Shown here piece after piece: positions 12,901 through 35,262 of a stretch of 64,000 nucleotides of DNA (positions within the stretch are counted from its first letter, which is position 1; each line of letters begins with the position of its first letter). The notes below the pieces were generated by a model, which ran no database searches, had not been told where the DNA came from, and saw only the letters and a program-made list of their open reading frames with translations. The DNA comes from Branchiostoma belcheri (taxonomy: Eukaryota; Chordata; Leptocardii; Amphioxiformes; Branchiostomatidae): assembly GCF_001625305.1 (NCBI RefSeq), contig NW_017804109.1:7412-71411 (forward strand). The letters are read 5' to 3'. The translations under genes were made by a program, and so were the position numbers.

Positions 12901-15900
12901 GAGATCTTATAAGACAATCTTGAGATTTTTCATGACAATCTCCAGATCTTTCAGAAAATCTTGAGATAAAAACAAAAGGTCTTAAGATCTTTCCAAATGT
13001 TTTCAAAGTATCTTGAGATTTTTCCATAGCATCTCGATATGCTTTTAAAAAATATCAAGATTCTTGAAGAGATCTCAAGATATTTTTTAAAGCATTTCGA
13101 GATGCTATGGAAAAATCTCAAGATGCTTTGAAAACATTTGGAAAGATCTTAAGACCTTTTGTTTTCATCTCAAGATTTTGTGAAAGATCTGGAGATTGTC
13201 ATGAAAAATCTCAAGATTGTCTCATAATATCTCAAGATTTTGTCTAAAATATTGAGATTTTTCAATTTTTTACGAAGCATGAAGACCCCCACTGGGGGTC
13301 ATTATGATCCGCTATGTAATAGAGAAGTTTTTGACAAAAGATTGAATATGTACCTCTAAGCTGTAAATAGTCAGAGGCATTAGTCCAAAGTGCTCTGCTC
13401 ATTCCAATAATAATCTGCTCGCTGTTATAATCTATATGGTATAACCATGGATTCAAAGCAAATAATGAAATACAATTCTATAAGAGTAGCCATACCTAAA
13501 AAGTGGAAAGATATAATTAAAAACAATGGAAGAAAATGCACCCCTAACAACATTATTGAATATACCGAAAAGATACATCCCTTAACAACAACATGCAAAC
13601 AATTATATGATATTCTTATTCAGAAACAAGTCGTGCCTCCAAGTAGAGAAACAGAAATTATACACAAAATTGGTTAAGACAACATCGAGAGAGCCTATAC
13701 TGCTGCCTTTGTCGCTACAAGGGAAACCAGATTACAATGCTTTCAGTATAAGATTATCCATCACTACCTAGCTACAAATAGTTGGCTAAGAAAAGCAAAT
13801 CTGGTACAAACGGATCGATGTAACAATTGTACAGATAAGCTGACACTATCGAACATTTATTCTTGTATTGTAAAGAAGCAAAAAAATTTTGGAAAGAGTT
13901 CTGTTACTGGTGGAAACGATGTACCAAACAAGACCTAATTGTAGACGAGAAGATTATTATTTATGGTATAATTGATAACCCTCGCCATGTTAGTACACTT
14001 GCACATTGTCTTCTTATCGCTAAATATTGTATATACACATGTTTCATAACAAACTCTAAACCAAAACTCTCAATCTTCAAGCACAGACTAAATCAAATTA
14101 TAGAAATAGACGATAATGAACAATGGGAACATTTTATGTGATATCATTATATATAGACAATCCCCAGATAACGTTACCTTAAAAAAACTGTCCTTGATGT
14201 ATCATCCCACACGATTGTACATGTATGTCAACTATGTATATCTTTTTAATGTAACACTGTGAATATTAATAAAGTTTGAAAAAAAAATGTAATTCAAATA
14301 TCATTTTGTATTTGATATTGGTAAAATAAATGCTAACAGTCAAGAAGTTTTTTTGTAATGGCTTAATGAATTGACGATGTTGTTTTTTATTAGTCTGGTC
14401 CATCAACCAAGGAAATCCCTAAAGCTGTCACAGACCAAGAAAAAATCAAAATCACAGCTGAGGATATTGCGGTCATTGTGAGTTCAGTTTTGTCTTTTGA
14501 AAGTGTACTGTTTCAATCAGTATGAACCAAGGAGACATTAAATTGGTCAGTACCTTGCAGTATGACAGATCTCTGCTTCCTCTGATCTGATACCAGAGAG
14601 GTATAAAAATGATTAGACTGTCACTTGACAGAGAAGTGTGCTGTTTTCCTTCTGTCTCTTACATCCAATCGTCATGTAAACTTTGATGTTCCTTACAGAG
14701 GGTGAATGTGAACTATGGCAAGGGAAAGAACAATCCTGTGGACGATGTCAGATTCTGGACCAAAGACAACCCTGACAAGGCCATAAAACTGGAGAAGGAA
14801 GAGGTGATTCAATCAGTAAATTCTTTATCAGGTTACACAATTCATTTTAATATTGTCTGCTCAATCATTGTAGCTGGTCAGGAATATGGGTTAAGGAATC
14901 TTGGGTTGTTAACAATATGCAGATGAATTGCAGAACAATGTGCTATCTATATCCTTGTTTCAACTTAATGTGCTGATGAGAGTTGGTTCTTTCCTTGCAA
15001 TCAGCTGTCTGAGATGTTGCCCCAAAAGTTTGCTGACAAGTTTTGGAGGGTGTACTGTAAGAAGCAGCTGGACAAGGAAAGCATCAAAGAAGTGGAGAGG
15101 TAAATCAAAGGCCTTATTCCCTTATCACTTTGTTGAAGTTTAGGGCAAGTTACATATTGTATGTAAGTTTTTGTAACAGCAACCATTGTTACATGAACAT
15201 GTTAACTTTTAAATCTATTTATTGCATAATGTTCTTTGCCATTTTGTAACTGACAGTGCTTCTATATTCCAACAAATGCATTGAAAATTCAGTTGTGTCT
15301 GAAGAAATTTGGCACGTCTGCAAAGTTGATTTTAAATAAAAACTTGAATGATTGACTTAATGAAAGACTTCACACATCTTGTATTGGAGATTGACTTGGA
15401 CACTTTTTCACAGGCGCTTCGAACTTTTCCTGTTGAAGAAAAAAGACATGACAACACCTCAAAAGGTCAGTTCAGATACTAAAGACAGGGCCTACCTACT
15501 TGATACTGGCTACTTCATATTTAGCATCATGATATCATATTGGATTTTAAATACTTTTTTAAGCCACTTAACCCCCTTGGTAACCTATTACAAAGCATTT
15601 CTGTGAAAAAATTGCTTGGATGTTTTTGCAAGAAAGAAGACCACTCTACATGTACATGTACCACAGCATATGGTGAACTAAATCTAAACATTTAACACCT
15701 GTCCATGGTATCCCTGAGCCCTCAGAGACATACTTTTCATCAGTACAGCTAGAGACTACAGCTGTCTTAGATGTCAAAGACCATCAGAAGGCACAGTGTT
15801 CCAGACTTGCTCAACTTTGTTTTGTAATAATACTTGAAAGTATTCTACCTGCATTCACATAATGGTAATTTCAAACTTTCAGCAAGTTGTACCAGGAAGC

Positions 15901-15975
15901 AAGGATCTTTCTGGGCAGGGGGCCAGGAGAGACCTTACAGCAGACCTGGAGGATGCCAGCGCAAAAGATGACTGA
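6922..15975 (+). CDS. SAMHD1: SAMHD1-like deoxynucleoside triphosphate triphosphohydrolase
   Basis: Hydrolyses dNTPs to deoxynucleoside plus triphosphate and lowers the dNTP pool (family knowledge). Exons read: 6922-6972, 7616-7776, 8222-8340, 8691-8761, 9001-9246, 9381-9428, 9752-9916, 10280-10371, 10547-10603, 10999-11188, 11437-11520, (second copy 14394-14477), 14699-14803, 15005-15099, 15414-15465, 15883-15975. Product: 542 aa with one copy of the duplicated exon, 570 with both. The metal-binding HD residues are present: H in [10 protein letters not shown] in GLCHDLGHG, D in [14 protein letters not shown]. The allosteric stretch [11 protein letters not shown] is intact. There is no N-terminal SAM domain: only 17 residues precede the HD region. 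The residue at human N119 reads Leu (VFLDP). A 44-codon minisatellite widens one loop. Start chosen at 6922 because its exon is nearest; two alternative first exons lie upstream. Confidence 0.9.
7178..7419 (-). mobile_element. tRNA-derived SINE
   Basis: The minus strand starts with a tRNA-like head (GTCGTGTGGCGCAACGGCAG as A-box region, then a B-box GAGTTCGAGTCC). It continues into the same body as the SINE at 17541 (TTGTGCCCTTGGGAAAGGCA). It is flanked by an 8-bp target duplication GTATACTA at 7170-7177 and 7420-7427. It sits in SAMHD1 intron 1 and is shorter than the 17.5-kb copy. Surrounding bases 7060-7505 hold several copies of a GTGGAACGGTGAAAA motif that the insertion interrupts. Confidence 0.85.
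9115..9246 (+). repeat. In-frame exonic minisatellite in SAMHD1 (15-bp unit)
   Basis: About 8.8 copies of a 15-bp unit encode QPAEE twice, then mostly QPAGA with QQAGA and QPAGP variants, ending just before the donor at 9247. The insert lies between KELIK and VWHYKGR. In human SAMHD1 this place is a short loop after the FIKEQI helix. The unit length is a multiple of three, so copy-number change would not break the frame. Confidence 0.95.
11331..11554 (+). repeat. 224-bp direct repeat, left copy, containing a SAMHD1 exon
   Basis: Identical to 14288-14511 except G at 11461 versus C at 14418. It spans the intron end, the 84-nt exon 11437-11520 with both splice signals, and 34 bases of the next intron. 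Together with the right copy it brackets the LINE exactly, as a very long target-site duplication would. Confidence 0.95.
11555..14287 (+). mobile_element. 5'-truncated LINE (L1/Tx1-like), interrupted by a fold-back element
   Basis: Reverse-transcriptase remnants in sense orientation: [14 protein letters not shown] with the YADD box at ~11815, then the downstream region typical of these LINEs ([32 protein letters not shown]). The frame is broken: a shift near 11890, a 0.73-kb fold-back insertion at ~12693-13420, and further breaks in 13677-13863. The 3' end is AATAAAGTTTG followed by a short A tail that abuts the right 224-bp repeat. The element is 5' truncated, with no endonuclease domain seen. 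Clade assignment is from memory of similar reverse transcriptases. Confidence 0.85.
12693..13420. mobile_element. Fold-back (long palindromic) element inside the LINE
   Basis: Two arms of about 364 and 342 bases form a near-perfect inverted repeat with a ~22-base centre near 13067. Outer arm ends read GAGCAGATTATTATTGGAAT and its complement. Inner halves are built from TCTCAAGAT / ATCTTGAGAT words; between them lie GACCCCCAGCGGGGGTC hairpins. LINE coding frames resume on both sides, so this inserted after or with the LINE. The outer 130 bases stay open in one frame in both arms ([13 protein letters not shown]), function unknown. No clear target duplication was seen. Confidence 0.8.
14288..14511 (+). 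repeat. 224-bp direct repeat, right copy, with the second copy of the SAMHD1 exon
   Basis: Carries exon copy 14394-14477 with intact acceptor TATTAG and donor GTGAGT. The single difference from the left copy changes Ala to Pro (KEIPKA). Both exon copies are 84 nt and phase 0, so single or double inclusion keeps frame. Confidence 0.95.
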
Positions 15976-16725
15976 AAATCGTGTGACATGTTTTGGACTA
16001 CTGTGTGCAACTAGCTATATATGGTGATGGTATGTGGTGTAATGATTGAGATCATAATGGTTGTATACAATGTATGTAGTAGCAATCCTGTCAAAAATGC
16101 CTAGCAGAACTATAGCAGAGGAGGATCATATCATAGGTCACATTGATGTGTTTTAAGTTGATTTGGATGCACATTTAACTTCAGATTGTCTCTGATTTTG
16201 TACTGCTTGGGTGTTAAATTTTAACAGACCTGAATCATGATTTAGCAAATACTGCTGTAGGCTTTCATACGCAAAATCCTAGACAAGTTTTAATGATGAT
16301 GTACGAGACTTAGAATAGACTGCTTTTCTCTTCATTCATTTTACATGTTTAAGAAACTAGCAATGGAAATCACTAGACACAAATGAATTGAGAGCTGAAC
16401 TTTTCAATGGCTGATTTTAATGAAAAAGTGTACTTAAAATTTAGAAGCAAAACAGATATACAATGTAGGTTTGAATGCTACTATTTGGGCATAGGCATAT
16501 TCTTTTTAATGGAAGCAAGGTGCTTACTAGAACAAATAATGTTAAGAGTTGTGCCTTGATAGTACAATGTATTTACAAAAGGAGACACTAAAAACTTTCA
16601 CCCATTGATAGCAATGGTAAGACTATTTGATGATGACTTACATCAAGGAATATGTACAGCTGATACTCTGTATCTATATACTAACCTTCTGTACAACCAA
16701 GAGTAGCTTTCTCACCATTGTCTAC

Positions 16726-16731
16726 AATAAA
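16726..16731 (+). terminator. Candidate poly(A) signal of SAMHD1
   Basis: AATAAA about 750 bases after the SAMHD1 stop. The interval 15976-16931 is otherwise 3' UTR of the two convergent genes and holds nothing else recognised. Confidence 0.4.
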
Positions 16732-16931
16732 TGTGCTCTTCAATTTGTATAGTTCTTCCTTCATATTTACACTGAAGCACAATCAAGCGATTTTACCTGG
16801 AAGTCAAAGTTGGATGTTTAACACTATACATATAAGTAATGTGAAATGAGTGTAACTGAATTCCCAAGTACCACAAGTGAGGTTGTTTACAGAACTATCA
16901 TACAGAACTCTCCTCTGACACACTATAATAA

Positions 16932-19900
16932 CTACTGAAACTGAGCCTCCAGCGGCTGTTTCCAGGGACTGATGTGCTGACTGGCCATCTGCATCTGGTA
17001 CCACGTCTTCTTATGGGTCTTCAGGGCCATCTGGGATCATAAAAGATAATATATATGTTTTATCTTATGACATTATACAGGCTAGGACATGGTACTGCGC
17101 AAAAGAAAAAGTGCAGTTCAAAGATGACGAAAAGCATTTAGCAGTTAAAAATAATCTAAAGAAAAGGCATGAAAAGATACATGGTGCTATACAACATGCC
17201 TTGACAGATTTTATTTGATACGGCTTACTAGTTGTACTTCAAAGGGGTGAAGATCTTTATCTTATAGTTCAGCAATTTCAGCCTGAACATACTGAAGTTT
17301 TCCACACATAAATCCTATTCCTTCACACCGACTGGATGCAGTTGTACAGGTACACTCTCAGGTACTTTCTCAGGATTAAAGAAGGACATTAGAGAGCGCA
17401 GCCTTGCCAGTGTAAACCCGCTGGATAGAGCTGCATGGAGGTGCAGTGTGAAGACCAGTACTACTAGCCGACTGCTGCCGACCCCTGTGGCAGGGACAAC
17501 AGCAGCAAAATACCAGTAATCAAATCCTGGATAGAAAGTGGGGTCGTGTGGCGCAGTCGGTAGCGCGTTTGGCTCACACCCGAGAGGTCGTGGGTTCGAA
17601 CCCTGCTCATGTCACCGATCTTGTGCCCTTGGGAAAGGCACTTTACACGACTTTCCTCACTTCACTCAGGTGTTAATGAGTACCTAGCTTCGGCTAGGGA
17701 CGTCCCTCGGATAGGACGTTAAATGGAGGTCCCGTGTTTGGGAGAGCCACACCCCACGCACGTTAAAGAACCCACCGCACTTATCGAAAAGAGTAGGGGA
17801 CCTTCCCGGTGTGAGTGGTTCAAACCTTACAGTCTGGTCTCGGGGTTGACATCTTTGAAGAGGTGATAGTCACCTGTTATGTCAATCCTTCCACAAATGT
17901 GGTAAATCGTCATAAAATAAAAAATAAAATAAAGTGAGTGAAGGAAGGTTTGAAGAGCTTACCTCTGCGATTTCCACCTTCCTCTCCCAGCTCTTGACAG
18001 TTTTCTGCAGCTCGTACAGGTCGGCCTTGTCCTGTACATAGTCCAGTACGTCAGGTACACGGTAGTCTGCCAGCTGTGTACGGTACTTCTTGTTCTCCTT
18101 TTCTGCCTTCGATCTCTCCTAATATGGAAGCAAAAAAGGCAAGTACTTGAGCAATGGGGTCTAACATGGTTGAAGCTACTGACAGATTTTCATCCAGCAA
18201 GTGTAACAGCTAAGAAGAGAGGGTGATTTTCCATCACAATCATAGCAGAATATTACTTCTAAACAATTTGAAATACCAAAAAAGTTTAAAAGAAGACAGT
18301 ATGGTTAATGAACCAGGTTCATAGTACAAAAAATCATACAATTTGTAATTTTTCTTCATAGATGTGATACCTTATCACTATACATTTTGTAACAAGTCTT
18401 AAAACAACACAGTACTTCAAGCTTAGTTGTTATGTATGTATTTTATGTGTAATGTATGTTTTTCCAGTGCCCCAGTGTAAAGAAATGCTGTGAAATGCAG
18501 CCAGCACCTTGGCTTAACATACTGCACCTGCGCCAAACACGGATTTTTCACAGTTTTCCTTGGACGTTTGCATCAGAACTTTGCCAGTTGCAAAATATAT
18601 CTTTTCAGACACAACATTTAGAAACTATACATGTAGATGGTATCTCATCCTATAAATGCACCCTTAAAAAGATCTGCCTACATGTTGTGCCACACTGGGT
18701 AGATTAAATAGAAACAAAAATCAGCTCACCTCCTCCACGGAGTTCGTCTCTGCGTCTATCCTGGTCAGCATGTCCTGTCTGGAACTGATCTCTGACTTCA
18801 GCCTCTCTGACTCCGCTGTCAGCGTGTTCAGCTTTTTCTGCAGGGAAAATTTCATTGTTAAAAACTTTGGAGGCATTTTTAAAAGACTTGTATGATGAAA
18901 TTCTTATGGTAGACTGAAATTTGAACCTACAGGGTAACATCACAGAATTTCTTGATGAAGGATGTATCAAAATTTATATTCAAGAAGGTTTCACAACAAA
19001 ACTATTTTTGATATACATGTACATGAGTTAAGACATTTAGTACTAGTATCTAATCAATCCCTTAGTCTAATCATTGATCTTTTTCCCAGCTTTTTCTGTG
19101 GGGAAATGTTTCAGTATTGTCAGTGAACAATCCACTGTCTGTTTTACAAGAAAAGTACTGGAAAAAACTTGACAGTATAGAAGATGCAGAAAGGTAACAT
19201 TTGCAAAGCAATCTCGTAATGTTTTCCTTTACATGGTCTAGCCTAAGAAACTACAGTACTGCTCTGTTTATACAAACACATGCATATAATAGATGGTGTC
19301 CATCTACTCCAACTCTGTTCTGCAAGTTGCTACATAATGTAACCCAACACCACAGGGTGTCTGCTACAGCACCAGTTACTATGGTGACATATCTCTGGTC
19401 CAGGTCATTGACCTTACCGGTATGTGTTTGGAGAAGAAAAACGGAGCAAAAACAAAATGTTTTCCTGCTGCATAGGTAAACATAAATGATGTTAAAAGTA
19501 AGGCTAAAAACAAACAAATATAGGAGCTAACCTTATAAGAGTTGAGGACCTGCATGGTGTTTCCTGCCATGAGTTTGAGCCGGAGCAGGTCCTGGTTGCG
19601 CTCGTCGATGCGCTCCAGGTACTGGGCGTTCTCGATCTTCAGCTGCTGGAAATCCACCTCATGCAGAACCTCACCCATCTCCTCTTTCTGTTAGGGAGGG
19701 ACGGACAGGAAAACATTCAGTCTTTGGGCTCAAAATACTTTTATCTACATACCTGCACCGGTGAAGGTAACATTGAAAATTGCAAGCACCATTCAGACTA
19801 TTACAAATGATGATCATAAGAAAACTGTTCGAGCTCCTCTTTCTGTCAGGGAAGGACGGACAGGAAAACAGTCACTCTTAGGACTCAAAATGATCTTATC

Positions 19901-22693
19901 TACATACCTGCACCAGTACAAGTAACACTGAAAATTGCAAGCACCATTCAGACTATTAGAAATATGTTCATACTAAAAACTCTTCAAGCTCCTCTTTCTG
20001 TCAGGGAAGGATGGAAAGAAAAATATAATTTCACTCTTCTCCTCTCAAAAAATACTTAGTTCTATATACCTGCCCTGGTGAAGGTAACATTGAAAATTGC
20101 AAGCACCATTCAAAACTATTAGAAAAACTGTTCAGGTTTGGAAATGACTTACCTGTTTTAGTTGAAGCTGCAACTTTCTCTTCTGTACTTTAAGGGAAGA
20201 ATTCTTGAGGCGAAGTTTTTCTATCAACGTGTCCTGGAGAAGAAAAATGCCACATTGTTATGTTAACCCCTGGCACAATACACACCATTGTCATTGACAT
20301 TGTACATGTAGTAATGAATAGCATTACAGATCTTTTTAGGCACATTTTGAAGGTGGCACAATTCCGCTGCTGTGGTAGACACCAAGAAACTCAACCATAT
20401 AGTAGATTAAAGATACAGAACAATTTTGCCAATCATCTTACCTTAGCTCTTATTCTGTCCTCAAAATATCTGGTTGCCCTCTCTCCGACAACCTTCCCTG
20501 TGCGAGGGTTGACTCCCCCCTTCAGGATGTCCCTCTCAAACTCATACGAGGACTTCCTGATCTCTGACAGTCTGGTGTCGGCCTCCTCTATATGTGCCTG
20601 GAGAAGACATACAACATAAGTATTCTTTAGATTTAAAATCAAAACTCTTAATCGGGTATGATGTCTATGGTGGCAGCAAAACAAAAAATTTTGGTGTCAC
20701 AAACAAACAAAAATTGTGCGAGCCCTTTATGTTGTGTAACATGCTCAATAAATTCAAAGTGATGCATTAAAAAGCTAATTATTATCTGTCTCCCTTAGTC
20801 TGGTTGACTGTTTTGATACAACAGATACAACTTAAAACTATACAAATTAAGTTTTGTTAAAAAACGTTTCAATAACCAAACCAAATGTATATGTACTTTA
20901 TTTTCCGGTGATGATTGTTTGAATAATAAAATGAAACAAAACGTAGTTTACATTCTTCTAACTTGTTCCATTTTTTTAGGCCAAAGACAGTTACTCAAGC
21001 AACTGTATTTGGTGAATCTTATTACCTGGATGCATAATCTTCACCGATGTATGTTTTTTTTTTCTAACTTTTTAAGCATAGAACTGAGTTGAATAATGTT
21101 AAACTGACCTTGTGATTGTCTAAGACTTTCTCGGACTCCTCCTTAAACTTGTCGATGTCCTCCCGGAGCTCCTCGAGTTCCCGCTGCGCGATGTCGCACT
21201 TCTGTTCCGCAGACAGCTTCAGCAGACGCTCGATGGTCCCGCTCTTCGACTTCGATCTTCTCCTGTAAACAAAGAAAAGGGCATGCAGTGCTATGTATTA
21301 GTTTTGGCTGAAGATTACAGTCAAGGCTGCCCAATTAGCACTGAGCTTTTTTATGCACCCTGAGGCTTCAAGACGGTGGTTATACGAAGCTTATACATGA
21401 CAGAAGGTCTTTAACTACCTGCTGTAAATTATTTTACATTCATGGTACTTCTACACTTGTTATCTTTCATGGTCACTACGAATGCATCATTACCGCAAAC
21501 ATGATAAGCCGGCTTTCTTTCTTCTGCACCTGCTGATACCACGAACATAAGTTCTGCGAATAAGTCTATTTTTATCAGACCATGAAATTTGCTACCGTGA
21601 AGTAATTTCCAGTGACTTAATGTTGGAATGGCCATCCTGACAGGACCGTAGCAGGTGAAAATCTCTACTAGTAGTTGAACGCTATGCTACCTCAACAAGC
21701 TATGGGACTGATAATATAATATTAGTGATGGAAGGAAATGTTGTAAACCCTTTGTGACACTCACCTGCCGCCGACAGTCCTGAGGTCCTGCATGGATGCG
21801 CTGGGCGTGGCGGTGACAGGTGTACTGGTGGAGGCCAGGCTGGAGTGCCCGCCATCTTTGGGCTCAACCCTCTTCAGAAACTTCTCAAACATCTCTGTCT
21901 CCGTTTGTAACACATCGTTGGATTGTCTGCAGGGGAAAAGCACATTGTTTATGACACTTTTATTTGCAGAGTTAGAGATTTGGGGTAACTATATTCTGAA
22001 TCTGATCTGGTTGTAAGTTGTGACCAGTGTTAACGTATGATATGCCAAGCCAGAATTGATAACAGAATGGGACTAGTCTAAACTCTACAATCATATGACT
22101 TTTTAGAATTTTTTCAACAAGATTTACTGAATGATGATTGTGATGCAAACTTTAAGCAAATTCATTGTATTCAACAAGTAACACTTCTGACTTGTGGGAG
22201 TGGAGGTATGGCTATTAAATGCTGGTGCCTTCATTCTTGTCATAACTTATAAACTTTAAAGATATTTGACTTAAAAAATGATGTGATTTAAAATACTACT
22301 ACACTCAGAGTAAATAGTCTATCTCCATCATCTTTCCAAATTCGAAATGTTATGTGAAATTCTGCTGCCATTTCATTAGGCCACCATCTATTATAACAGT
22401 TTTCCTAAAAACATAACCCCTTACCACAAATATTCGGAAATCTGACGTAGCAACTGTAGCATGAAGTTGCCCAAGTGAGTTTCAGGAGTTGCGTCAAAAC
22501 AAAGGGAACGTATGACTTTTTGGGACCTAAAATATCGGTCCAGCGAACATTACTGTGGCAAAATGGCCCTCAAAAACAACTTACAGTGTGTCCTCTACCA
22601 GTTGGTAGAGCCTTTCGTCCGATAGCTCGCTGAGAGGGTCTGTATCAGGCTGAGTTCTGTGTCCTGTGTTGTCACACTCTCTGTGTCCGCCAT
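16932..22693 (-). CDS. CCDC113: CCDC113/CFAP263 ciliary coiled-coil protein
   Basis: Coiled-coil protein of motile cilia and centriolar satellites (family knowledge). Exons, 5' to 3' on the minus strand: 22693-22585, 21926-21773, 21262-21119, 20597-20442, 20233-20153, 19687-19532, 18837-18730, 18118-17963, 17030-16932, about 385 aa. Family stretches seen: TETEMFEKFL, the basic RRSKSKSG, DFQQLKIENAQYLERI and SWERKVEIAEMALKTHKK near the C-terminus. Three exons are exactly 156 nt. Oddity: the frame opened by the ATG at 22693 (MADTESVTTQDTELS) hits a stop within exon 1. The frame that joins exon 2 (DPLSELSDERLYQLVEDTL) is offset by one base, as if one base were missing in 22630-22650. A sequence error, a polymorphism or another start would explain this. 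Confidence 0.88.
17541..17930 (+). mobile_element. tRNA-derived SINE, apparently full length
   Basis: Head with A box TGGCGCAGTCGG (17549-17560) and B box GGTTCGAACCC (from 17592). A tRNA-unrelated body of ~310 bases follows, with an AT-rich tail (repeated AATAAA). The direct repeat AAAGTG at 17535-17540 and 17931-17936 fits a target duplication. It lies in the last CCDC113 intron, antisense to the gene, about 30 bases from the exon 8 donor. Part of its body recurs at 44011-44060. Confidence 0.85.
19347..19376 (-). repeat. Dispersed repeat core (copy 2)
   Basis: Minus-strand 30-base identity to 1911-1940; weaker similarity extends over ~100 bases around it. Confidence 0.5.
19679..20140. repeat. 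Three tandem ~155-bp units in CCDC113 intron 5, first unit covering the exon 6 acceptor
   Basis: Units begin near 19679, 19834 and 19989 with CTCCTCTTTCTGT. They share TACATACCTGCACC and GCAAGCACCATTCA. The first unit starts on the real 5' edge of exon 6, so each extra unit carries a copy of the acceptor plus about a dozen coding bases. Confidence 0.75.
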
Positions 22694-23608
22694 GATTGCT
22701 GCCGTGTGATTCTGTAGGTCCTGCTCCGGTTGCTAGGCGGCAAGATCGTCCCCAGGGTACCCAGGCGCCGGTGTTGTTTCCATATGGGGAACCGGCACCC
22801 CTGGGACCGAGCTCGGTATCAAACCATTTTCAAACTCAAAAGGGGGGCCTTGTTGTGATAAGCTCTTTTGCTTAGACCAATAAAATTACAATTACATTCT
22901 TTCTTATATTTCTGTTACATTAAAAATAGAAATTTAATGTTGATGTTTTTGGTTTGCAACAAAATGATAAGTATTACAGAAAATATCTTAACCAACATAT
23001 ATATAAACTTACCTATAAATTTATAGTACAGTCCGTAGCGCAAACGTTCCCAACCTCGCAAAATCACGCGAGATAGAATCTATGTCAATGTTGCCTTGAG
23101 GGGGGCTCTCAATAGTGCCGAATTGCTAGGTAATCTTCCGGCGAGGTCGACGGTGCGGCGGGCTCGCGAAGGCGGCCATCTTTTGTGGGGTGTTTAATCG
23201 TAAGGCACCATTGTTTTAGGGCAAAAATCTCATCTTTTGCGACTTTCTGTGGGATCTTATGCACCCTGGTGGTTAGAAAATGTACTGACGCGTACGTTTG
23301 ACCGAACTTTGGTGCGTAGCAAGCGACGAAAGCGAATTTCTGAGGGACTGAATTGTGTCGGCAGTCAAGCCTGTATCCGCCGTACCAAGCAAGAAAGAAC
23401 AAGGAATGTGCATAGTTCATGCGTTCAGACCGAAATTGCCTTCATTTTTAGGTTTCCTCGGTACCTCTAGGACAAGATTTGGGTGTCATCTCGTCTTGCA
23501 GTTCGAGCGTCACTCTGCTGCGGGAGGTTGAAGAGCAAGTGGTTACTGGGACACCAAAAAAGGCCAACAACTGTGGCTGATTTTGTTCTGTTGAGGGAAG
23601 GTTCCAAT
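22694..23608. promoter_or_regulatory. Head-to-head promoter region of CCDC113 and CK2-alpha
   Basis: The two start codons face away from each other across 915 bases, so both promoters must lie here or in 5' UTR introns. No TATA box was recognised. CpG-containing, GC-rich blocks lie at 22720-22830 and 23100-23350. An open minus-strand frame through 22585-22830 lacks an ATG and is not called. Confidence 0.55.

Positions 23609-35262
<11,654 letters not shown>

Noticed and set aside
17541-17615. tRNA gene
   Set aside because: The tRNA-like head runs straight into a SINE body with target duplications and an AT-rich tail; it is the SINE promoter.
22585-22830. Long open minus-strand frame upstream of CCDC113 exon 1 (WFDTELGPRGAGS...)
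   Set aside because: No ATG and a stop just upstream; could only be coding with an unseen upstream exon, so the near-ATG start with a one-base frame problem is preferred.
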